DNA of 7,014 nt from an uncultured Verrucomicrobiota bacterium. Lineage in GTDB: Bacteria > Verrucomicrobiota > Kiritimatiellia > RFP12 > UBA3636. The stretch spans positions 1-7,014 of the forward strand of contig CAMOEO010000161.1 of the NCBI GenBank assembly GCA_946612175.1. The letters are read 5' to 3'. The translations under genes were made by a program, and so were the position numbers. Shown here piece by piece: positions 1-5,915 of the stretch; within the stretch, counting starts at the first letter, position 1, and every line of letters starts with the position of its first letter. The notes beneath the pieces are model-generated. The model searched no databases. It was not told the origin of the DNA and was given only the letters and a program-made list of their open reading frames with translations.

Positions 1-1268
1 GCGGCGGCCGCCTCCACTTCCTCGGCCTCCTGCAGAACGAGGGCGTCCACGCCCACCAGGAGCACCTCTACAAGCTCATGCGCCGCGCCCGCGAGGAATG
101 GCCGGAGGGCGAGATCGTCGTCCATCCGTTCCTCGACGGCCGCGACACCCCGCCGCGCTCCACGATGGAGTTCGTCTCCCGCCTCGAGAAGGAGATGGCC
201 GAGATCGGCGGCTGCCGCATCGGCACCGTCATGGGCCGCTACTACGGCATGGACCGCGCCAAGAACTGGGCGCTCACCGACGAGGCGTTCGACGTGCTCT
301 GCCGCGGCGAGGCCTCCGGCTGCCGCAAGGCCGCCACCGCCGCCGACGCCGTGGCGGAGTCCTACGCCGGCGACAAGACTCCCGACGGGCAGCCGATGAC
401 CGACGAATACATCGTCCCCTACGCGATCGGCGGCTACGACGGCATCCGCGACGGCGACGCCGTCTTCCACACCAACTACCGCCAGGACCGCGCCATCCAG
501 CTCTCCCAGGCGTTCGTCTCCGAGGACTACCCCGGCACGCGCAAGGTGCGCCCGGCCGTCACCTACATGGGCTTCACCCGCTACTGGGACGAGTTCGACA
601 ACTACCTGCTCGGCGCCATGGGCGGCGAGGGCGGCGGCGGCATGGACAACCTGCTCGGGCAGGTCGTCTCCGCGGCCGGCATCCGGCAGCTGCGCATCGC
701 CGAGACGCAGAAGTTCCGCCACGTGACGAGCTTCTTCAACGGCAAGTCCACCAAACCCTCCGAGGGCGAGGACCAGGTCAACATCCCGTCGCGCTTCGAC
801 CCCGCCACGTTCGCCTCGCACCCCGAGATGGACGCCTTCGCGGTGACGTCGGAGATCTTCGCGCGGCTCGACGCCGATCCGGAGAAGTACGGCCTGATCG
901 TCGTCAACTACGCCAACTGCGACATGGTCGGCCACACGGGCGACCCCTTCGCCGCGCAGCGCGCGGTGGAGATCGTCGACGAGAACGTCGGCTCGCTCGT
1001 GCAGCGCCTCCTCAAGCTCGACGCCAAGATCCTCATCACGGCCGACCACGGCAACGCGGATCAGATGGTCAACTACGAGACCGGCGCCGTGATGACGAGC
1101 CACTCGATGAACCCCGTCTCCTGCATCTACGTCGCCAACGACGCCGCGGAGAAGGGCGTGAAGATGGCCAAGGAGGGCATCCTCTCCTCGATCGCCCCGA
1201 CGATCCTCGAGATGATGGGCCTCCCCGTCCCGGCCGACATGACGAGCCCCAGCCTGCTGGTCAAGTAG
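1..1268 (+). CDS. gpmI: 2,3-bisphosphoglycerate-independent phosphoglycerate mutase, 5' end missing
   Basis: Interconverts 3- and 2-phosphoglycerate in cytosolic glycolysis and gluconeogenesis through a phosphoserine intermediate, with two metal ions (usually Mn). The frame is open from base 3, upstream of the first ATG at 78, so that ATG is internal. About 421 residues are present of roughly 510, and the missing part should carry the first metal Asp and the catalytic Ser. Seen in order: a GVHAH segment (42-56) matching the family's GGVHSH, LDGRDTPPRS (132-161), GRYYGMDR, NYRQDR, AETQKFRHVTSFFNG, NYANCDMVGHTG with the metal Asp (921) and His (933), ADHGNAD with the Asp-His metal pair (1044-1049), and TSHSMNP. 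The variant GLLQNEGVHAH instead of the commoner GL-SDGGVHSH looks lineage-specific. The gene ends LLVK-TAG and is followed by a strong hairpin. The assignment is secure; only the N terminus is unknown. Confidence 0.97.
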   Translation, partial: GGRLHFLGLLQNEGVHAHQEHLYKLMRRAREEWPEGEIVVHPFLDGRDTPPRSTMEFVSRLEKEMAEIGGCRIGTVMGRYYGMDRAKNWALTDEAFDVLCRGEASGCRKAATAADAVAESYAGDKTPDGQPMTDEYIVPYAIGGYDGIRDGDAVFHTNYRQDRAIQLSQAFVSEDYPGTRKVRPAVTYMGFTRYWDEFDNYLLGAMGGEGGGGMDNLLGQVVSAAGIRQLRIAETQKFRHVTSFFNGKSTKPSEGEDQVNIPSRFDPATFASHPEMDAFAVTSEIFARLDADPEKYGLIVVNYANCDMVGHTGDPFAAQRAVEIVDENVGSLVQRLLKLDAKILITADHGNADQMVNYETGAVMTSHSMNPVSCIYVANDAAEKGVKMAKEGILSSIAPTILEMMGLPVPADMTSPSLLVK

Positions 1269-1276
1269 GCTCCGCC

Positions 1277-1307
1277 CGCGCCCGGCGGCCCGCCGCCGCC
1301 GGGCGCG
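1277..1307 (+). terminator. GC-rich hairpin after gpmI, possible terminator
   Basis: A perfect 13-bp inverted repeat (arms 1277-1289 and 1295-1307, loop CCGCC) begins 9 bases after the gpmI stop. Every pair is G-C, so the stem should be very stable. It is not followed by a T-run but by a pyrimidine stretch with eight C in a row (1314-1321), so it is not a standard intrinsic terminator. It may still act as a U-less terminator, a pause site or a 3'-end stabiliser for gpmI mRNA. The position right after a stop supports a role; at this GC content chance palindromes are common, which lowers confidence. Confidence 0.5.
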
Positions 1308-1358
1308 CCGGCTCCCCCCCCGTCCGTCCCGTCCCGATCCCCTCCACCCCGCCACGCC

Positions 1359-2147
1359 ATGAAACGGTTCCTTCCCCTCGTCGCCTCCGTCGCCCTGTTC
1401 GTCGCGCCCGCCCTTGCGGACGAGCCCGCCGCCGCCGTCGTGCAGCCCGGCGTCTTCACACAGGACCACGCCGCCGCGCTCGCCCTCGCCGCCGGGCGGG
1501 GCCTGCCCGTGATGCTCGACTTCACCGGCAGCGACTGGTGCGGCTGGTGCAAGCTGATGCACCGCCAGGTGTTCTCGCAGGAGGAGTGGAAGGCCTGGGC
1601 CGCGACGAACCTCGTGCTCGTCACGATCGACTTCCCGAGCGACGAGTCGCTCGTTCCGGAGGCCTACCGCGATCGCAACCTGAAGCTCCAGGAGCAGTAC
1701 GGCGTCCAGGGCTACCCGACCTACGTGCTGCTCACGCCGGCCGGCGAGGAGTTCGCCCGCCTCGGCGCGAGCCGGGACGCGACGCCCGCGTCGTTCATCG
1801 CCGAGGTGAAGGCCGCGCTCGCCGAGAACGACCCCGCCGTGCGCGCCGCGAAGCTGACGCCCGAGGAGCTCGCCGAATGGGACGAGATCGAGGCGAAGAA
1901 CAAGGCGGTCGAGGCGCGCGCCCGCGAGGCCAGGGACGCCATCGAGGCCAAGATCGCGGAATGGGAGCGGAAGCTCGACGACGCGAAGGCCTCCGACCCC
2001 TCCTCCGTGGCCGCGCTCCAGTCGAAGGCGCTCGACGAGATCTCGGCGCTGCAGAAGGCGCAGCGGAAGGAGATGGAGGGCGAGGCCGAGGGGTTCCGCG
2101 CCCGCAGGCGGCGCCTCGAAGAGCTCCGCGCCAAGCTCGCGAAGTAG
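1359..2147 (+). CDS. exported thioredoxin-fold protein with charged helical tail
   Basis: Probably a thiol-disulfide oxidoreductase or disulfide chaperone outside the cytoplasm. The 262-residue product starts with MKRF, a hydrophobic stretch (about 5-20) and an ALA-DE signal-peptidase-like site near residue 20. The thioredoxin domain spans about 30-155: the DFTGSDW strand leads into the CGWC redox motif (Cys61, Cys64), then Lys65, and the cis-Pro is in GYPTYVLL (Pro120). This resembles the Thioredoxin_7/DUF255-like group, common in planctomycete-verrucomicrobial genomes. Residues about 165-262 are almost entirely Glu/Lys/Arg/Ala and look helical or coiled-coil; they match nothing I recognise and may serve dimerisation or partner binding. 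ATG 1359 is chosen because it gives a proper signal peptide; no Shine-Dalgarno site precedes it. The next gene starts 12 bases after the stop, suggesting one transcript. The substrate is unknown. Confidence 0.88.
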   Translation: MKRFLPLVASVALFVAPALADEPAAAVVQPGVFTQDHAAALALAAGRGLPVMLDFTGSDWCGWCKLMHRQVFSQEEWKAWAATNLVLVTIDFPSDESLVPEAYRDRNLKLQEQYGVQGYPTYVLLTPAGEEFARLGASRDATPASFIAEVKAALAENDPAVRAAKLTPEELAEWDEIEAKNKAVEARAREARDAIEAKIAEWERKLDDAKASDPSSVAALQSKALDEISALQKAQRKEMEGEAEGFRARRRRLEELRAKLAK

Positions 2148-2154
2148 GGGAGGG
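2147..2154 (+). promoter_or_regulatory. Shine-Dalgarno site of the uracil-DNA glycosylase gene
   Basis: The purine run GGGGAGGG begins in the last base of the preceding stop codon, and its GGAGG core (2149-2153) sits 6 bases before ATG 2160. It is the only clear ribosome-binding site among the five starts visible here. It fixes the start of the downstream gene and overlaps the end of the thioredoxin-fold gene, which fits translational coupling. Confidence 0.7.
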
Positions 2155-2159
2155 CGGCC

Positions 2160-3032
2160 ATGCCGATCCCCCGGGACCTGCTCGAGGACGTCCGCACGTA
2201 CGTCGACGTCGAGATCCAGGCGGGGCGCCGCCGCGCCCCGCTCGACCCCGCCGCCGTGGCGGAGTTCCTCGCCGCCGCCCCCGCGGCGGCGGCGGCCCCC
2301 GCCGCGCCGCGGGCGCCGGCCCCGGCGCCCGTCGCGGCGACGGTCCACGCCCCGGCCCCGGCGCCGCGTCCCGCGGCGCCCGCGGCCGCTCCGGCGCCGG
2401 CCGTGCCGGCGCCGATCCCGCTCGCCGCCGCCTCCTCCTCCGGCGCGGGCGTCGCCGCCCGCGCGGAGGGCGCCGCCGGCCTCGCCGAGGTCGCGGCCGC
2501 CGTCTCGGCCTGCCGCGAGTGCGCGCTCGCCTCGACGCGGACGAAGTCCGTGCCGGGCGAGGGCAACGCCGATTCGCCCGACGTGATGTTCGTCGGCGAG
2601 GCCCCGGGGCGCGACGAGGACCTGCAGGGCCGTCCGTTCGTCGGGCGCGCCGGGCAGCTGCTCGACAAGATGATCGCCGCGATGGGCTACCGGCGCGAGG
2701 AGGTCTTCATCGCCAACATCCTCAAGTGCCGCCCGCCGCAGAACCGTACGCCGACGCCCGAGGAGATGGCGGTCTGCATCCCCTACCTGCGCCGCCAGAT
2801 CGCGCTCGTCCGCCCGAAGTGCCTCGTCGCGCTCGGGGCGACGGCGTACAAGGGGCTCGTCGGCGACCCGCTCGCGAGCCTGACGCGCGTCCGCGGCATC
2901 TGGACCGACTTCTGCGGCATCCCGATGATGCCGACGTTCCACCCCGCCTACCTGCTGCGCGTGCCGTCCGCCAAGCGCGCGGTCTGGGAGGACCTCAAGA
3001 AGGTCATGGCAAAGTTCGGCCGCCAGGCCTAG
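2160..3032 (+). CDS. family 4 (Fe-S) uracil-DNA glycosylase with long Ala/Pro linker
   Basis: Removes uracil from DNA after cytosine deamination or dUTP misincorporation, starting base-excision repair. The 290-residue protein has a catalytic domain from about 110. Four cysteines place it in family 4: the CREC pair (Cys118, Cys121), Cys190 in ILKCRPPQNR and Cys206 in EEMAVC, the expected [4Fe-4S] ligands. Motif A is VGEAPG (145-150) followed by EDLQGRPFVGRAGQLL, and motif B is HPAYLL (261-266). Residues 1-36 form a short, probably helical, charged head (RDLLEDVRTYVDVEIQ). Residues about 38-90 are nearly all Ala and Pro and should be a disordered tether; such N-terminal extensions occur in some family 4 enzymes, where they may bind partners. 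The start is supported by the Shine-Dalgarno site at 2147-2154. The family assignment is very secure; only the role of the extension is open. Confidence 0.95.
   Translation: MPIPRDLLEDVRTYVDVEIQAGRRRAPLDPAAVAEFLAAAPAAAAAPAAPRAPAPAPVAATVHAPAPAPRPAAPAAAPAPAVPAPIPLAAASSSGAGVAARAEGAAGLAEVAAAVSACRECALASTRTKSVPGEGNADSPDVMFVGEAPGRDEDLQGRPFVGRAGQLLDKMIAAMGYRREEVFIANILKCRPPQNRTPTPEEMAVCIPYLRRQIALVRPKCLVALGATAYKGLVGDPLASLTRVRGIWTDFCGIPMMPTFHPAYLLRVPSAKRAVWEDLKKVMAKFGRQA
2271..2429 (+). repeat. low-complexity Ala/Pro-coding segment inside the glycosylase gene
   Basis: This stretch is built from GCC, GCG, CCG and CCC codons and encodes an Ala/Pro tether with short PAPAP runs. An exact 14-base direct repeat (CCGGCCCCGGCGCC) lies at 2316-2329 and again at 2352-2365, 36 bases apart. 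The pattern suggests growth by replication slippage, so the linker length may vary between strains. It is not a mobile element or array. Confidence 0.7.
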
Positions 3033-3045
3033 CCCCCGTTCCCCC

Positions 3046-4527
3046 ATGCGCCGGCCGTCTCCGCGAACCCTCTTCCTCGCCGCGATGGCCCTCGCGCTGG
3101 GCCTGCCGCTGCTCGGCTGGTTCGGGCTCCCGGGGTTCGTCGGCGCCCACGGGTTCGACACGCCCGACGTCCCGCCGCCGCCGCCCACGCCGGAGAACCT
3201 CGTCTCCGGCCGCTTCCGCGAGGGCGTCTCTGCGCACTGGGGCCATGTCTTCTTCGGCCGCACGGAGCTGCTCTTCCTCAAGAACGGCCTCTTCGACCTC
3301 GCGTCCGGCGGGCGCTACCACGCGGGCTTCGCCGGGCGGATCGTCCAGGGCCGCGACGGCTGGCTCTTCGAGAAGCCCTATCTCGACGTCTCCTTCCGCA
3401 CGAACCTCCCGATCGCGCGGCCGCGCCTCCGCTCCCGCACCCTGCATTCGCTCGAGAGGCTCCGCGCCGCGCTCGACGCGGCGCGCCCCGACGCCCCCGT
3501 CGCGTTCCTGCTCGCGCCGAGCAAGGCGGAGCTGCTGCGCGACCGCGTGCCGGCCCGCTACTTCGCCTTCGGGGAGCGTCCCGCCTCCGAGGACGCCGAC
3601 CCCGAGCCCTACCGCACCGTCCGCGGGCTCCTGTCGGACGCGGGCTTTCCGTTCGTCGACGCCTCCGCGCTCGCCGACCCCGCCGCCGATCCCCGCACGC
3701 TCTTCCCGTACGGCGGGACGCACTGGACGGTCGACTACGCCGCGCGCGCCGCCGCCGCCGCGCTCGCGCACGCCGCCCCCGCGCTGCCGCGCCCCGCGCC
3801 GCTTCCGCCCGTCTTCGCGCCCGGCCCCGACGACCCGCGCGACCGCGACATCGCCGGCCTGCTGAACCTCCCCGTCCCGTACCGCCGCGGCGGGGACCTG
3901 CACGCCCGCGCCGTCTTCCCGCCCGTCGACGCGCCGGGGACGAATACGGTCTACCTCCTCGGCGACAGCTTCGGCGAACAGCTCCAGGCCGCGCTCCTCC
4001 GCTCCGGCCTCTACGCGGAGACGAACGTCGTCCTGCGCTTCAACGAGCTCCCGCCCGCCCGCGAGTTCCGCGACGCCGCCGCGCACGCCGATGCGATCCT
4101 CTTCGTCTTTTCCGCCCCGTCGCTCGCCGGAACGCGCCTCGCCGAAACCGCCGAGGCGCTCGCCAACGACCTGCGCCCCGTCGTCCGCCCCGGCCGCCGC
4201 TACGCCCTCGGCCGCTCGCCCTACGCAATGGACGGCGACTGGCGCGAGGAGGATGGCGGCCGCGCACTCGTCCTCGATCCCGGCGCCGAGGGGATCGTCG
4301 AGCTGCCCTCCGGCGGGTGGCTGCGTCCGGAATCCACCCTCTCCCTGCTCGATCCCGACGGAGCCGTGGCGCTCTCCGTTCCCCTCTGGCGGCCGCTCGG
4401 CCGCTCCGGCGCGGAGCCGAAGGGGAAGCCCCGCAGCTGCATCGACTGGGACCTTCCCGTCCTGCGCGTTCCCGTCCGGGCCCCCGCGGATCGTCCGCTG
4501 CGCCTCGCCGCCTTCCGGATCGACTGA
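3046..4527 (+). CDS. AlgX/AlgJ-like SGNH-fold protein, membrane-anchored, atypical active site
   Basis: Likely acts on the outer face of the inner membrane or in the periplasm, in O-acetylation or a related modification of a surface polysaccharide, as AlgJ and AlgX do for alginate. The 493-residue product opens with RRPSPR and one hydrophobic segment (about 8-30), fitting an N-in anchor or uncleaved signal. Then come GRDGWLF (102-108), a family hallmark, FLLAPSKAEL (154-163), GGTHWT (223-228) and LLGDSFG (304-310) with the nucleophile-position Ser308. AlgX uses Asp-x-His plus Ser; here the Asp position is Gly224, while His226 and Ser308 remain. Residues about 385-493 form a separate tail predicted beta-rich by eye, perhaps like the AlgX carbohydrate-binding domain. 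No MBOAT acyltransferase (AlgI-type) gene is in the window. The gene begins 13 bases after the glycosylase stop without a Shine-Dalgarno site. Family fairly sure; substrate unknown. Confidence 0.8.
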   Translation: MRRPSPRTLFLAAMALALGLPLLGWFGLPGFVGAHGFDTPDVPPPPPTPENLVSGRFREGVSAHWGHVFFGRTELLFLKNGLFDLASGGRYHAGFAGRIVQGRDGWLFEKPYLDVSFRTNLPIARPRLRSRTLHSLERLRAALDAARPDAPVAFLLAPSKAELLRDRVPARYFAFGERPASEDADPEPYRTVRGLLSDAGFPFVDASALADPAADPRTLFPYGGTHWTVDYAARAAAAALAHAAPALPRPAPLPPVFAPGPDDPRDRDIAGLLNLPVPYRRGGDLHARAVFPPVDAPGTNTVYLLGDSFGEQLQAALLRSGLYAETNVVLRFNELPPAREFRDAAAHADAILFVFSAPSLAGTRLAETAEALANDLRPVVRPGRRYALGRSPYAMDGDWREEDGGRALVLDPGAEGIVELPSGGWLRPESTLSLLDPDGAVALSVPLWRPLGRSGAEPKGKPRSCIDWDLPVLRVPVRAPADRPLRLAAFRID

Positions 4528-4529
4528 AC

Positions 4530-5891
4530 ATGACCCTTCCCGCCGATCTTCCCGACACCCGCGTCGCCGACCTCGGGCCCGGCGCGATCGCCCGCGCCCC
4601 CGCCTCCTTCCGAGACCTCGCGCCGGGCTTCGCCGCGCTCCCCGTCGCGGACCCCGCCACGTGGAATGCCGCCGGGCGCGAGCTCTACGGCGCCTTCCGC
4701 GCCGCCGGCGTCCCGGTCCTGCGCCCGCTCGTCTTCGACGCCCCGCCGCGCGTCTCCGCCGCCGCGCTCGCGCGCGTCGGGGCGGCGCTCGCCGCCGCCG
4801 CGCCCGGCCCCGGCCTCCGCGCGGCGCCGTTCGCCGTCGGCGGCGGCACGATCGCCGAGCTCTGCAAGGCCGCCGCGCACGCGGCCGGCGCGCCGTGCGC
4901 CGTCCTGGCCACGGCGGCCTCCTCCCCGACCTTCGCCGCCCCCGGCGCGCGCCTCCCCGACGCCGCCACGGGCGTCCCGGCCGACCTGCCGTGCCGCGCG
5001 CCGGTCGCCGTCTTCGCCGAGCCCGAAGTCCTCGCCCGCGCCCCGAAGCGCCTTGCCGCCGCCGGCTACGGCGAGCTGATGGCGCTGACCGTCGCCGGCA
5101 CCGACTGGCTCCTCGCCGCCGGGCTCGCCGTCGAGCCGCCCGTCGCGCGCGCCGCGTGGGACCTCTTCCGCGCCCCGCTCGACGCCCGCCTCAACCACCC
5201 GCACGAGCTCGCGCTCGGCGAGCCGGAGCCGCTCGACGCGCTCCTGCGCGGCCTCGTCGACGCCGGGCTCGCGATGCAGCGCGCCGGATCCGGCCGCCCC
5301 GCCTACGGCTCCCCGCGGCTCTTTGCCCGCGTGTGGGAGGCCGCCGGCGCCGCGCCCCCCGGCGGGCCCGCCCCCGCCGCGGGCGCGCTCGCGGGCGTGG
5401 GCGCGCTCTGCGCGCTGGCCGTCTACGACGCGCTGTTCGCGCGCGAGTTCGACCCCACCGACGTCGACCCCGCCCTCGCCGCGTACCCCTCGCTCGCGCA
5501 GCGCGAGGCGATGGTCGCCTCGCTCTTCCCCGACGGTCCGCTGCGCGAGGCCGTCCTTGCCGAATGCCGCGCCAAGCACGCCTCCCCCGACGCGCTCCGC
5601 GAGCGGCTCGACCGCGTCGCCGACGCCTGGCCCGAGCTGCGGGACCGCGTCGACCGCACGCTCATGCGGTGGCCGCGCATGCAGGCGATGCTCTTCGCCG
5701 CCGGCGCCCCCTCGCATCCGGCGCAGCTCGGCGTCCCGCCCGCGCGTGCCGCCGCCGCGGCCATCGCCGCGCAGATGCTCGACCGGCGCTACACCGTCCT
5801 CGACCTCGCGTACGAGACCGGGCGCTTCGCCGAATGCGTCGAGGCCGTCCGCGACGCCTTCGCGCCGCCGACGGCCCCCGCGGCCTCCTGA
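4530..5891 (+). CDS. AraM/EgsA-like glycerol-1-phosphate dehydrogenase homologue, probably catalytically inactive
   Basis: A 453-residue relative of sn-glycerol-1-phosphate dehydrogenases (iron-containing alcohol dehydrogenase superfamily). Family hallmarks seen: GGGTI nucleotide-loop (104-108), APVAVFAEPEVLARAPKRLAAAGYGE (about 157-182), GLAMQRAGSGRPAYGS (246-261), and the C-terminal AGAPSHPAQLGV plus RRYTVLDLA typical of AraM. The active site is altered: the Asp of the usual GFGD motif is Glu182, the His of GSEH is Arg263, the second His of that segment is Arg267, the metal His of the later HGE motif is Ala284, and the TA-S-D-G substrate segment reads TAASSPTFAA. It should therefore bind no catalytic metal in the normal way and may be a regulator, scaffold or binding protein. 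The start two bases after the SGNH-protein stop, without a Shine-Dalgarno site, suggests coupled translation; the earlier in-frame ATG at 4317 would overlap that gene extensively and lacks family similarity. Family likely; function inferred. Confidence 0.78.
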   Translation: MTLPADLPDTRVADLGPGAIARAPASFRDLAPGFAALPVADPATWNAAGRELYGAFRAAGVPVLRPLVFDAPPRVSAAALARVGAALAAAAPGPGLRAAPFAVGGGTIAELCKAAAHAAGAPCAVLATAASSPTFAAPGARLPDAATGVPADLPCRAPVAVFAEPEVLARAPKRLAAAGYGELMALTVAGTDWLLAAGLAVEPPVARAAWDLFRAPLDARLNHPHELALGEPEPLDALLRGLVDAGLAMQRAGSGRPAYGSPRLFARVWEAAGAAPPGGPAPAAGALAGVGALCALAVYDALFAREFDPTDVDPALAAYPSLAQREAMVASLFPDGPLREAVLAECRAKHASPDALRERLDRVADAWPELRDRVDRTLMRWPRMQAMLFAAGAPSHPAQLGVPPARAAAAAIAAQMLDRRYTVLDLAYETGRFAECVEAVRDAFAPPTAPAAS

Positions 5892-5915
5892 CGCCGGCCC
5901 GCGGCGCCCCGCCCC

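Noticed and set aside
2281..2440. Short GC-rich repeats as a possible CRISPR or other array
   Set aside because: They are in-frame Ala/Pro codons within a coding linker, with no regular repeat-spacer structure.
1721..2668. A 315-codon minus-strand open frame opposite the thioredoxin and glycosylase genes
   Set aside because: Its composition is Ser/Ala/Arg-rich, with no recognisable domain, and it overlaps two well-supported genes on the other strand.
98..3865. A 1255-codon open frame on the plus strand across four genes
   Set aside because: It is the out-of-frame shadow of gpmI, the thioredoxin-fold gene, the glycosylase gene and part of the SGNH gene. Its product is dominated by Arg, Pro, Ala and Gly with no domain, as expected where GC-rich sequence lacks stop codons.
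4317..4529. Upstream extension of the AraM-like gene to the in-frame ATG at 4317
   Set aside because: It would overlap the SGNH gene by over 200 bases, and the added residues are Arg/Pro-rich and unlike the family. ATG 4530 follows directly after the upstream stop.
4221..5717. A 498-codon minus-strand open frame opposite the AraM-like gene
   Set aside because: Its product is a Gly/Arg/Ala/Glu-rich low-complexity sequence without motifs. The plus-strand frame has end-to-end family similarity.
4530..5891. The AraM-like gene as a decaying pseudogene
   Set aside because: The frame is intact over 453 codons, with family landmarks preserved at both ends and GC-rich codon use like its neighbours. 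Changes confined to active-site positions suggest repurposing.
5892..5915. A shared terminator between the convergent AraM-like and GNAT genes
   Set aside because: The 24-base gap holds only short GC-rich complementarity of about 4 bp and no T-run, so nothing specific can be called.
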